Assembly: GCF_002019665.1 (NCBI RefSeq)
Contig: NZ_KV917375.1
Span: forward strand, 1,741,175-1,805,174
Direction of reading: 5' to 3'
DNA: 64,000 nt
Origin: Sutcliffiella halmapala
GTDB lineage: Bacteria; Bacillota; Bacilli; Bacillales; Bacillaceae_I
Shown here: in pieces, positions 44,104 through 51,948 of the stretch
Position numbering within the stretch: position 1 is the first letter of the stretch
How the letters are laid out: each line of letters begins with the position of its first letter
Notes under the pieces: model-generated
Told to the model about the DNA's origin: nothing
Databases searched by the model: none
Seen by the model: only the letters and a program-made list of their open reading frames with translations
Program-made: the position numbers and the translations under genes

Positions 44104-44282
44104 TTCAATCACCCCTTTAAAGCAATAGACGCTAATCATGGGGAAAAGTTCCAATACAAGGAATTTTTTTTGTTTTGGTTTTGTGGTAATTACTATGATG
44201 TAAGATTATTTCTATTTTTTGGATGAACTATTTCTAATGGTTTTTCGTTATAGAGTTAGCTACTTTATTATGGGGGGACTTT

Positions 44283-44978
44283 ATGGTTAAAAAGCGCATT
44301 TTCAAAATCTTTATAGCACTTGTTTTTTCTTTTCTTCTTTTATTTTTCTACTCTTTATTTAATGGTATTCCTTTTGGTAGTTATATAGCAAAAGCAAAAA
44401 TTACGGATTATGTGGAGCAAGTATATGGCTTTGATGAAGGTATCCCCAAACCACAATTCAACTATAAAGAATCATCTTATGAAGTAAACCTTCCTCAATT
44501 AGGAAATGAATTTTCCTACCACCTTTCAAGTAATCTAATTTTTGATGAAAAACTAGGAAACGAAATTAATAGTCAATTTCAAATTGATTACGATAAGTTA
44601 AAAAATTCATATGTAGAAAATATTGAGTTGCCAAGCGCATTTTTGTTTAGTACGGTTTTAGCGAATGGTGAGTATTCAAAGAATATCCAACTTCATCAAA
44701 AAATTTACCTTTTAGGGATAATAAACCGCGAGAAGATAGCGCCTGAGGATAGTATAAAATTGCCTGCAAATCTTACAAAAGAACTCATTGACAGTCTAGG
44801 TGAAAGATACAATATTACATCTCTTCAAGTGTTATATACTGATTTAAATGGTCAATATGAAATTACATTAAATGATAATAAATCAATCTCAGTAGATAAA
44901 TTGCGTAAGAATACATCGAAAACGGATCAGATTGGTGAGGAAGAAAGAGAATTAATTCGCAAATTAAATGAACCTTAA
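44283..44978 (+). CDS. Membrane-anchored protein, YfjL-like
   Basis: 231-aa protein with one N-terminal helix (FIALVFSFLLLFFYSLF) and a mixed outside domain. The block FGSYIAKAKITDYVEQVYGF resembles YfjL-type Bacillus proteins of unknown role. GGGGGG lies right before ATG 44283. It is a single gene; the 239 bases downstream hold no terminator I can fold confidently, then a leader ORF before amj. Confidence 0.6.
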   Translation: MVKKRIFKIFIALVFSFLLLFFYSLFNGIPFGSYIAKAKITDYVEQVYGFDEGIPKPQFNYKESSYEVNLPQLGNEFSYHLSSNLIFDEKLGNEINSQFQIDYDKLKNSYVENIELPSAFLFSTVLANGEYSKNIQLHQKIYLLGIINREKIAPEDSIKLPANLTKELIDSLGERYNITSLQVLYTDLNGQYEITLNDNKSISVDKLRKNTSKTDQIGEEERELIRKLNEP

Positions 44979-45155
44979 TAAAAATCTGTATAAAGTTATT
45001 CCGCTATCGGGCGCGATGCTGTAACAAGGAACGACGCTCATTTTTATTTTAGCCGGGATGAGAATATCTTATTGTAGGAATTTTTAGATTATGAAATAAT
45101 TGGTATTAAGCAATAGGAGCAGGATTGGGGAATATCAAAGGGATAAAGGTGAAAA

Positions 45156-45227
45156 ATGGTAGAAAAAGAAATTCAGCTTTCTGATTTGGAAGCTGAATTT
45201 CGATGGAGGCTTTTAGTATGGAATTAA
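45156..45227 (+). CDS. Leader ORF overlapping amj
   Basis: 23-codon reading frame MVEKEIQLSDLEAEFRWRLL.. with AAAGGTG upstream. Its middle codons lie in a perfect hairpin (45169-45200), and it ends TAA at 45225-45227, ten bases after the amj start. Translation of this ORF would open the hairpin and bring ribosomes to the amj ribosome site (GGAGG at 45205-45209), which lies within its last codons. That would be a coupling device. It may also be chance. Confidence 0.45.
   Translation: MVEKEIQLSDLEAEFRWRLLVWN
45169..45200 (+). promoter_or_regulatory. Hairpin just before the amj ribosome site
   Basis: Perfect 11-bp stem AAATTCAGCTT / AAGCTGAATTT with a 10-base loop, ending five bases before GGAGG of amj. 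There is no T-run, so it is more likely a translation or stability element than a terminator. Confidence 0.65.
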
Positions 45228-46033
45228 TAACTGGGAAACTAATAATTATTTCTATTTTTCTTTTAATCGTAACAATGGTTGAAACATTGGCTTATTCCAT
45301 GAGAATCTCAGGGGCAAGAGTGAAATTAATAGCAACAGCACTATCATTATTTGGTACGTTAGTTATCGTTGCGAGATTCTCTACTATGATCCATCAACCT
45401 CTAACGGCAAAGTTAATAGCTGAAGCACCTGAAGTGAATAAACTACATTTTATTGAGGAGCAATATCGAATTTTAATCGGTATTACTTCTGTTGGGGTTC
45501 TTTTAGCGATTCTTCTCTTTCCAACATTTATCAATATTTTTTCAAGGGCGATTATTCAGCTTTCAAACGAGCGTGGCTCTGTTGTTGCAGTATTTGTGAA
45601 GCAGTTTAATCTAAATGGAATCCGAAAGGTTTGGAAATGTGTCGCCTTACCTCGATTTTCCTACTTAAAAGGAATCACGTTACAAACGATCCCTAAACGT
45701 CTTTTTGTGATTAATGTTATTATTTCGGCGATATTTACGGTGGGAGTGCTCTCATCCATTTATGCTTCTTTGTTAGTTCCTCATGATTATGCACAAGCGG
45801 CTCTTATGTCATCTGGAATAATTAACGGCATTGCGACTATTTTACTTTCTCTTTTTATTGATCCTAAAGCTTCGGTATTAGCCGATAGAGTGGCAAAGGG
45901 GCAAAGTAAATATATTTATTTGAAAAGTTATTCATTGACAATGGTTAGTTCAAAATTAGTCGGTACCGTAGTAGCTCAGCTTTTCTTCATCCCAGCAGCA
46001 TTTTATGTAGCGTGGTTTGCTAAGTGGATTTAA
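45218..46033 (+). CDS. amj: Lipid II flippase Amj
   Basis: 271-aa multi-helix protein of the Amj (YdaH) family, the alternate lipid II flippase that can replace MurJ. Blocks VETLAYSMRISGARVKLIA and ALSLFGTLVIVARFSTMIHQ near the N-terminus are characteristic, with further helices to the end (FFIPAAFYVAWFAKW). ATG 45218 follows GGAGG with eight bases; an earlier in-frame ATG at 45203 would include the ribosome site. In B. subtilis it is induced by the sigma-M stress response; I see no clear sigma-M promoter here. A leader ORF and hairpin precede it. Confidence 0.9.
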   Translation: MELITGKLIIISIFLLIVTMVETLAYSMRISGARVKLIATALSLFGTLVIVARFSTMIHQPLTAKLIAEAPEVNKLHFIEEQYRILIGITSVGVLLAILLFPTFINIFSRAIIQLSNERGSVVAVFVKQFNLNGIRKVWKCVALPRFSYLKGITLQTIPKRLFVINVIISAIFTVGVLSSIYASLLVPHDYAQAALMSSGIINGIATILLSLFIDPKASVLADRVAKGQSKYIYLKSYSLTMVSSKLVGTVVAQLFFIPAAFYVAWFAKWI

Positions 46034-46052
46034 GAACCTTGTTTCAGGAAAA

Positions 46053-46082
46053 AAGCGTCTCTTCTAAAAAATAGAGACGCTT
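46053..46082. terminator. Bidirectional terminator between amj and the EamA gene
   Basis: AAGCGTCTCT / AGAGACGCTT, 10-bp perfect stem, A/T flanks, between convergent genes. Confidence 0.85.
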
Positions 46083-46085
46083 CAC

Positions 46086-46988
46086 TCACAATCCAGCATG
46101 CACAGCTTTTCTTCTTTTCGTTGGCATATTTACCAGTATCACGGATGCCAAAATCAAGATGGCGCCAATGACTTGTACGATACCTAGTGTCTCTGAAAAT
46201 ACGAGCAGTCCGATCATCGAGGCAACGATTGGTTCTACGGTTGCAATGATAGAGGCTTTACTACCCTCTGTATATCCCAATCCCCAAGTATATAAGAAGT
46301 AAGCGAGCACAGTTGGAATTAAGCCTAAGCCAATGCCAATCAGCATCACTTCTACTGAAAATAATACATCTAGTTTCTGCCAAAGTTGTGTAAACGGTAA
46401 AAGAGAAATGGCTGCAACGAGAAAGGTGTAGAATGTAACCGAAAAAGGTTCATATTTTTTCAAGGCAAACTTACCAAATATCGTATAAAGTGCATACCCC
46501 AACCCTGATCCCAAACCAGTCAGAACTCCAAGTGCAGTCAACTCTACATTGCTTCCGGACAGACCGGCTATAAGAGTACACCCCATAATAGTTCCTATTA
46601 CAGCCACTATCTTTTGAATTGTTAAAGCCTCCTTTAAAAATAAAAAAGAAAGGACGGTCACAAATGCCGGGGCTGTGTATAGTAAAATCACAGCAATGGA
46701 TATATTCATCTCGTTGATCGTCGTAAAATAACAATAATTAAAAAATACAATACTAAAAATTCCTGTTCCAATGAAATAGCGAAGATCGCCCATTTTTTTT
46801 AGCTTCATCTGCTGTTTAAAGCGAATAAGTCCGACAGCAAATAAAAAAATCACCGCCCAAATTACTCGAATCGCGACAATCTCCATCGCTGAAAATCCAT
46901 AGTTGCTTAACCCTTTCACAAAAAGCGCGATAATTCCCCAGAGGCTTGCACCTGCTGCAATCATCAGATAGGGAAGTATTTTTTTCAT
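46086..46988 (-). CDS. EamA/DMT-family transporter
   Basis: 300-aa ten-helix drug/metabolite exporter-type protein with two EamA halves. It starts ILPYLMIAAGASLWGIIALF, has VIRVIWAVIF-like AIRVIWAVIFLFAV in helix 2, and the second half begins GLGSGLGYALYTIFGKFALK. The end is basic (MPTKRRKAVHAG). GGAGTGAT precedes the ATG at 46988; an upstream GTG at 46997 is too near the site. Substrate not known. Confidence 0.9.
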   Translation of the reverse strand: MKKILPYLMIAAGASLWGIIALFVKGLSNYGFSAMEIVAIRVIWAVIFLFAVGLIRFKQQMKLKKMGDLRYFIGTGIFSIVFFNYCYFTTINEMNISIAVILLYTAPAFVTVLSFLFLKEALTIQKIVAVIGTIMGCTLIAGLSGSNVELTALGVLTGLGSGLGYALYTIFGKFALKKYEPFSVTFYTFLVAAISLLPFTQLWQKLDVLFSVEVMLIGIGLGLIPTVLAYFLYTWGLGYTEGSKASIIATVEPIVASMIGLLVFSETLGIVQVIGAILILASVILVNMPTKRRKAVHAGL

Positions 46989-47140
46989 ATGTATCACTCC
47001 AATAAAGCTAGGTTCTGTATAATCTCTTCTTTTCTACTATACTACGATTTTTATAAAAATAAATAATAATGAATTTTCAAAATGCGATTGAAAAGCGATG
47101 GACAATATGCTACAGTATATGGAAATTAGAGGTGGATATT

Positions 47141-47197
47141 ATGCTAATCAATAAAAAAATAATTTCCTTGTCACAAGTACATCATCATATCAAGTAG
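47141..47197 (+). CDS. Leader peptide with three consecutive His codons (hisL-like)
   Basis: 18-aa reading frame MLINKKIISLSQVHHHIK, ribosome site GAGGTGG nine bases upstream. The three His codons are CAT-CAT-CAT (47180-47188), three codons before the stop TAG (47195-47197). It is followed by an RNA hairpin starting exactly at the stop codon and then by a terminator, all before a HisRS-like gene. This is the layout of a histidine-responsive transcription attenuator. Expressed peptide function is not expected. Confidence 0.8.
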   Translation: MLINKKIISLSQVHHHIK

Positions 47198-47297
47198 CTT
47201 TGCTATTCGATTTTTTATAAATCGTAGATAGGAAGGCTATTTCTCATGAAACCGCATGGATAAAGTGTAAGAACTTTTATCTGGAGCGGTTTTTTAT
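47195..47297 (+). promoter_or_regulatory. Attenuator hairpins before the HisRS-like gene
   Basis: Hairpin A: 47195-47206 (TAGCTTTGCTAT) pairs with 47228-47239 (ATAGGAAGGCTA), 11 of 12 positions, with an inner stem CGATTT/AAATCG. Hairpin B: AAACCGC / GCGGTTT (47249-47255 with 47286-47292) with an inner GATAAA/TTTATC, followed by a T-run to 47297: an intrinsic terminator. A and B do not overlap, so I cannot show a simple mutually exclusive switch. Confidence 0.7.
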
Positions 47298-47324
47298 TTT
47301 TTAAACAATTGGAGGGAAAGAACG

Positions 47325-48608
47325 ATGAGAAAGATGGATTATCAAAATGTAAAGGGAACACTGGATTATTTACCGGAAGCAGAAGTAGTTCGACGAGAGG
47401 TTAGAAGAACTTTAGAAGATGTTTTTATTCAATATGGATGCAAGCCTTTGGAAACGCCTATTTTAAACTATACGGAGTTACTTGCTTCCAAGTATGGTGG
47501 TGGAGCTGAGATACTAGAAGAAATGTACACCTTAACAGATAGAGGGGAAAGAGATTTAGCGTTGCGATACGATCTTACGATACCTTTTGCTAAAGTGGTC
47601 GCAATGAATCCAACGATTAGGATGCCTTTCAAAAGATATGAGATTGGAAAAGTATTCAGGGATGGTCCGATAAAAACAGGGAGATTTCGTGAGTTTACGC
47701 AATGCGATGTCGATATTGTAGGGGTGAAATCGCAAATAGCGGAGGCAGAATTAATGCTCATGGCCTTGGATGCATTTCGTAAACTGGATATAAAAATAAC
47801 GATTCAATATAACAATCGAAAGCTTTTGACAGGAATGCTCGAAGTGTTTGAGATAACAGAAGAGAAAATCAATCAAGTAATATTAATTCTTGATAAGCTC
47901 GAAAAAGTGGGCTTAGAGGCTGTTACTTCGGAGCTTACGGAACTAGGACTACCACTAGCGACGGTCGAGCTCATTAAACAGTTTTTAACCGCTGAAAATA
48001 ATGCAAGCTACAGTTACTTCGAGCCTTTTTCTGAACAAAATGAACTAGTGAAGCAAGGATTAGAAGAGCTAAAAGAATTAGAAAGCTATTTGGCATTTCT
48101 AGGTGCCAAGCAGCAATGTGTGTTCAATCCTTTTTTAGCGAGAGGTTTGGAAATTTATACAGGTACGATCTATGAAATTTTTCTAGCGGATCAAACAATA
48201 AAGTCTAGCATTGGTAGCGGTGGAAGATATGACAATGCAATCGGGGGCTTAATCGGGACGAATGAAAGCTTTTCCACCGTCGGAATTTCATTTGGGCTAG
48301 ATGTTATATATACGGCTCTTAGTATCTCAAAGGAAAAAAGCTTAGAAAGTTCTAATGTGGATTATTACATCATTCCATTAAATACCGAAAAAGAGTCATT
48401 ATTAGTGGCAAGCCAGCTTCGCAATCAAGGATATAAGGTCGAGGTGGAATTGGGCAATAAAAAGTTAGGGAAGGCTCTAGATAAAGCGAACAAGGAGAAC
48501 ATTCGCAACGTCATCATTATTGGAGAAAATGAAGTGAAGAACAATCAATATAAAATAAAAGATATGGTGTCTGGTGAGGAAAGAGCGGAAGGATTCTTGT
48601 TTAATTAA
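47325..48608 (+). CDS. hisS: Histidyl-tRNA synthetase-like protein (HisS paralogue)
   Basis: 427-aa class II HisRS-type protein with a catalytic domain (about 1-320) and a C-terminal anticodon-binding domain (VDYYIIPLNTEKESLLVA onward), so it is not the shorter HisZ. Motif 2 region: FRDGPIKTGRFREFTQCDVD; His-binding box: ARGLEIYTGTIYE. Motif 3 reads GISFGLDVI where active HisRS usually has GxxIGxER, so the ATP-binding Arg appears to be replaced. A second HisRS-like gene is common in Bacillus. GGAGGG precedes ATG 47325. Regulation by the His-codon leader upstream is likely. Confidence 0.85.
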   Translation: MRKMDYQNVKGTLDYLPEAEVVRREVRRTLEDVFIQYGCKPLETPILNYTELLASKYGGGAEILEEMYTLTDRGERDLALRYDLTIPFAKVVAMNPTIRMPFKRYEIGKVFRDGPIKTGRFREFTQCDVDIVGVKSQIAEAELMLMALDAFRKLDIKITIQYNNRKLLTGMLEVFEITEEKINQVILILDKLEKVGLEAVTSELTELGLPLATVELIKQFLTAENNASYSYFEPFSEQNELVKQGLEELKELESYLAFLGAKQQCVFNPFLARGLEIYTGTIYEIFLADQTIKSSIGSGGRYDNAIGGLIGTNESFSTVGISFGLDVIYTALSISKEKSLESSNVDYYIIPLNTEKESLLVASQLRNQGYKVEVELGNKKLGKALDKANKENIRNVIIIGENEVKNNQYKIKDMVSGEERAEGFLFN

Positions 48609-48622
48609 AGTCCTAATGGAGA

Positions 48623-48661
48623 AGCGTAAGCTCAGAGTTACAGCTTTGAGCTTACGTTTTT
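48623..48661 (+). terminator. Terminator after the HisRS-like gene
   Basis: CGTAAGCTCA / TGAGCTTACG, 10-bp perfect stem, 12-base loop, TTTTT. Confidence 0.9.
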
Positions 48662-48673
48662 ATGGAAACTAGT

Positions 48674-49144
48674 CTAGTTAATGTCATCTACATCGTAACC
48701 GGTATGTTGTAGTAGCATATCTACGTGCGGGATATTATCTTCTAAATAGGTATCGGATATAGCTCGGAAACCAAAGGAGCCGTAGAATTTTCTTAAATAA
48801 TCCTGCGCTTGAATTTTAACCGTGTTTTCTTTTAATTCGTTTTGGATAAAATCTAACCCTTTTCTTAAGAGCTCTTCAGCAATTCCTTGCCCTCTAAATT
48901 CTCTTTTTACAAAAACTCTACCAATAGAAGCTTCTTGATACGAAACACCTGCGGGTAAAATTCTTAAGTAAGCGACAATTTCCCCATCTTCTTCTTTAAA
49001 GAGGTGATAGGACTGAGGATCCTTCCCATCGACTTCTAGATAAGGACAATTTTGTTCTACAACAAAAACGGAGGTTCGTTCTTGTAAAAGAGTGTATAGT
49101 TCTATATTTGTTAAATCATTAAATTTCTTTAATTTCCAGCTCAT
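48674..49144 (-). CDS. ElaA-family GNAT acetyltransferase
   Basis: 156-aa GNAT protein of the ElaA subgroup: SWKLKKFNDLTNIELYTLLQ at the start, RTSVFVVEQNCPY, then IGRVFVKREFRGQGIAEELL with the acetyl-CoA loop. The end FYGSFGFRAISDTYLEDNIPH is typical. The start is set at 49144 (AAAGGGG nine bases away); 49150 is too close. Substrate unknown. It is convergent with the HisRS-like gene. Confidence 0.88.
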   Translation of the reverse strand: MSWKLKKFNDLTNIELYTLLQERTSVFVVEQNCPYLEVDGKDPQSYHLFKEEDGEIVAYLRILPAGVSYQEASIGRVFVKREFRGQGIAEELLRKGLDFIQNELKENTVKIQAQDYLRKFYGSFGFRAISDTYLEDNIPHVDMLLQHTGYDVDDIN

Positions 49145-49262
49145 AAACATTTGCCCCTTTTATATGTAGTGTTAAATGATAGGTTATTAATCAGTTATAA
49201 CATATCCTTCAACAATGGTAACCATATAGTATAGTAATATTATAATTATGAGTATCTTCTTG

Positions 49263-49438
49263 AATCAACAGCCAAGCTTAACTGAGCTAACTGATTTGCT
49301 CTGTTAAACACCGCTGTTGATTTCCGCACTAGGCTACGCTTTCCGCGGGGTTTACGAGAGCCTCCTCGGCTTCGCCTGTGGGGTCTCCACAAAACGCTAT
49401 CTCCCGCAGAGTCTTCGCCTATTGCTCCAATCAACAGC
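49263..49438. repeat. Palindromic intergenic repeats (relative of 8146-8488)
   Basis: GCTGTTGATT (49313-49322) and AATCAACAGC (49429-49438) are perfect 10-bp inverted ends of a 126-bp element. Its interior (CGCTTTCCGCGGGG, GAGCCTCCTCGGC, GGGGTCTCC) is related, in reverse orientation, to the element at 8317. A third end AATCAACAGC at 49263-49272 pairs with 49313-49322, so a second, nested 60-bp element is attached. The 421-bp gap between genes holds nothing else I can name. Confidence 0.8.
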
Positions 49439-49565
49439 TAGCGTCCTAAAAATCAACACTACTTTTATAGAGTAAATAGTAAAAAAAAGGAAAAGTTCTT
49501 TTTTTTGTCGAATTATTTCTTTAAAAGAGTTAATTACTATACGTTTTGGGAAGAGGAGACTTCAT

Positions 49566-50195
49566 TTGAAAACAACTAGTGAGTCAATAATAGCTAGAGG
49601 TAAAGGTTTTATTTTAGAAGCTGTCTTAACAGAATTAAGTGTTTTGTATTATTCAATCATCGTGTGGTTTCGGAAACCTGATATGCGATCGGAAGAAGTC
49701 TATACTTATCATAAATCTTCTCAGATAAAGACTATTGTCATTGTGTTTTCCATATTAATTATTGCAGAAGGCGCATTGTTTCATTTTCTTATTCAACGAT
49801 GGAGTGATATTGCTGCCTGGATTCTTACCGTTTTGAATGTATACGCGCTTATGTACATGGTAGGCCTTTATAATTCTGTCAGATTTTTGCCCCATATGAT
49901 AAAGCAGGGAAAACTCTTCATTCATCTAGGCTTTCAGAGTAGTATTGAAATAGATATTGATAATATCGAGAGCATTCGGCAAGCGAAAGAAATTGATCTG
50001 GGAGAGAAAATACCGCGAGATACATACTATTCATTGTTACAAATAGATTCCCCACAGTTCGAACTCATCCTGAAGGAGCCAACATCATTAATGAGAGGTT
50101 CCTATGGAAAAAAGAAATACGTAAATCGTGTTATAGTTCGAGCCGATGAGCCAAATAAGGTAATGGAGGTACTACATTCATTAATGCTCATTTGA
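49566..50195 (+). CDS. Membrane protein with two helices, unknown
   Basis: 209-aa protein, family not recognised. Hydrophobic segments lie near residues 18-36 and as a hairpin at 55-78 and 84-102 (IVIVFSILIIAEGALFHFLI; AAWILTVLNVYALMYMVGLY). After these comes a soluble part of beta-rich character (LFIHLGFQSSIEIDIDNIES), which looks PH-like. The start is TTG 49566 after GAGGAG. It lies next to the repeat element and 31 bases before an acetyltransferase gene. Confidence 0.65.
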   Translation: MKTTSESIIARGKGFILEAVLTELSVLYYSIIVWFRKPDMRSEEVYTYHKSSQIKTIVIVFSILIIAEGALFHFLIQRWSDIAAWILTVLNVYALMYMVGLYNSVRFLPHMIKQGKLFIHLGFQSSIEIDIDNIESIRQAKEIDLGEKIPRDTYYSLLQIDSPQFELILKEPTSLMRGSYGKKKYVNRVIVRADEPNKVMEVLHSLMLI

Positions 50196-50226
50196 AAAAG
50201 GGATAATTAAATAGATGGGGGAACAA

Positions 50227-50772
50227 ATGAAAATGAATCAAGAGGAATTCAACGTTAACGGCATGAATTACATAGTAAGACCCGCAAGGATTCAAGATGC
50301 AAAGGAGTTGTCTGCACTTCGATTACAGATTGATGGAGAGACGGAAAACCTTGATAGGGAAAAAGGTGAAGCGTTCTTAGATACAGTTAGTTTTGAGAAA
50401 TTAATCAAAACGGATACGGAAAATGAGAGGAACCTATTTTTAGTTGCTGTGGCTAACGACAGGCTTGTTGGGTTTTCAAGATGTGAAGGAAATCTCTTGA
50501 AGCGTTTTGCTCATAAGGTAGAATTTGGGGTTTGTGTTTTAAAAGATTACTGGGGCTTCGGTGTTGGAACCAATCTGTTAAAAGAATCTATTACATGGGC
50601 TGATTCAAACGGAATCAAAAAAATAACGTTAACTGTTTTAGAAAAAAACGACAAAGCCGTCAATCTCTATAAAAAGTATGGTTTTAAAGTAGAGGGAATT
50701 CTAGAAAATGACAAAGTCCTTTCCGACGGTTGCTACTATAACACGGTTGTGATGGGGCGGTTTAATGGGTAA
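50227..50772 (+). CDS. GNAT-family acetyltransferase
   Basis: 181-aa GNAT protein. Visible features are YIVRPARIQDAKELSALRLQ, the acetyl-CoA loop with YWGFGVGTNLLKESI, and the VLEKNDKAVNLYKKYGFKVEG end that is typical of RimI/PhnO-like members. GGGGG lies before ATG 50227; ATG 50215 is also in frame but has poor spacing. Substrate unknown. Confidence 0.85.
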   Translation: MKMNQEEFNVNGMNYIVRPARIQDAKELSALRLQIDGETENLDREKGEAFLDTVSFEKLIKTDTENERNLFLVAVANDRLVGFSRCEGNLLKRFAHKVEFGVCVLKDYWGFGVGTNLLKESITWADSNGIKKITLTVLEKNDKAVNLYKKYGFKVEGILENDKVLSDGCYYNTVVMGRFNG

Positions 50773-50857
50773 GGTCGACTATAACTTATTTTCTTGCACT
50801 TGTTTTTATTGAACTAAAGGGAGAATAGTTAACTGTGAATATAAGGAAGGTTAGAAA

Positions 50858-51874
50858 ATGAGTGATATACAGTACAATATACAATTGGGGAAATTGTGTA
50901 ATGCATTGCAACTTGGTGAGCTAGATAGTGTACCTAAAGCAATATCGGGTGGGCTTTTACACAGAATGTATGCTATTGAAACTACGCAAGGGAAATATGC
51001 AATTAAAGCTTTAAACCCTCAAATTATGCTTAGGTCTGGGGCAATGCAGAACTATATCAATTCAGAACGTATTGCCAATTTTGTAGCAAATAATATATCT
51101 GCTATTCCAGCTGAAAAGTTTAATGGTGTGGTCATACAAAAATTAGATGCTCAGTTCTATCTTGTGTTTGATTGGATAAAAGGTGACAGCCTGAATTCGA
51201 ATGAAATTAACAGTGTTCATTGTGAAAAGATAGGTGTCATTCTTGCTGATATACATAAGACTGATTTTTCTGGACTAAGCATAAATTATGATTACATACT
51301 TAATGAGAAGCTGATTGATTGGAATTACTATTTACAAAAAGGACAAGAAAATAGTATAGAATGGGTTAATCTCTTGCTTGAAAACATCGATAATCTTATT
51401 GGTTGGAACACTAAGGCTATTAAAGCAGGGAAACTCCTGGTATCTAATATGGTTATTAGTCACAGAGATTTAGATCCAAAAAATGTTATGTGGAACAATC
51501 AGGACAATCCCGTCCTAATTGATTGGGAGTCTGCTGGCTATATAAACCCTATGCAAGATTTAATAGAAACAGCAATTTACTGGTCTCAAAATGAAATAGG
51601 AAGCATTGATAAAGAAAGATTTTTTGCTTTTATAGGTGGATATAAAAAGAGAAATGAAATACTACACGCAGATTGGAGAATTGTTTTAGCAAATGGTTTT
51701 CTAGGCAAATTAGGTTGGCTAGAATATAATTTAAAACGCTCTTTATGGATGGAATGTACTGACGATGAAGAACAACAGATGGGGACTACCCAAGTAACAG
51801 GTACAATACATGAAATTAGACGCTATGCAGATATAATTCTCGAATTAGAAGATTGGTTAAATAATGAATTATAA
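50858..51874 (+). CDS. Aminoglycoside phosphotransferase/choline kinase-like protein
   Basis: 338-aa kinase-fold protein of the APH family. A nucleotide-loop region lies near the N-terminus (SGGLLHRMYAIETTQGKYAIK). Brenner's motif VISHRDLDPKNVMW has the catalytic Asp and metal Asn, and VLIDWESAG the second metal Asp. The family phosphorylates small hydroxylated metabolites and some antibiotics; the true substrate cannot be told. AAGGAAGG precedes ATG 50858. Terminator at 51899. Confidence 0.85.
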   Translation: MSDIQYNIQLGKLCNALQLGELDSVPKAISGGLLHRMYAIETTQGKYAIKALNPQIMLRSGAMQNYINSERIANFVANNISAIPAEKFNGVVIQKLDAQFYLVFDWIKGDSLNSNEINSVHCEKIGVILADIHKTDFSGLSINYDYILNEKLIDWNYYLQKGQENSIEWVNLLLENIDNLIGWNTKAIKAGKLLVSNMVISHRDLDPKNVMWNNQDNPVLIDWESAGYINPMQDLIETAIYWSQNEIGSIDKERFFAFIGGYKKRNEILHADWRIVLANGFLGKLGWLEYNLKRSLWMECTDDEEQQMGTTQVTGTIHEIRRYADIILELEDWLNNEL

Positions 51875-51898
51875 GACTAGTGCGGTTAAACGACATTT

Positions 51899-51930
51899 AA
51901 CGGACTTCCATATAATCGGAAGTCCGTTTT
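51899..51930. terminator. Terminator between the APH-like and ACR3-like genes
   Basis: AACGGACTTCC / GGAAGTCCGTT, 11-bp perfect stem, 8-base loop, T-run on the + strand; it also serves the convergent gene. Confidence 0.9.
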
Positions 51931-51948
51931 ACTCATAAAAAATTAATA

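Noticed and set aside
44995-45045. Possible sigma-M type promoter or dispersed repeat near ATTCCGCTATCGGGCGCG upstream of amj
   Set aside because: The sequence looks familiar as a Bacillus intergenic repeat but I found no second copy here and no proper -35/-10 pair.
47141-47320. T-box leader before the HisRS-like gene
   Set aside because: No AAGGTGG core or AGTA stem I motif is present; the His-codon peptide and terminator explain the region better.
47325-48608. HisZ (ATP phosphoribosyltransferase regulatory subunit)
   Set aside because: The protein has a C-terminal anticodon-binding domain and is longer than HisZ; no his biosynthesis genes are near.
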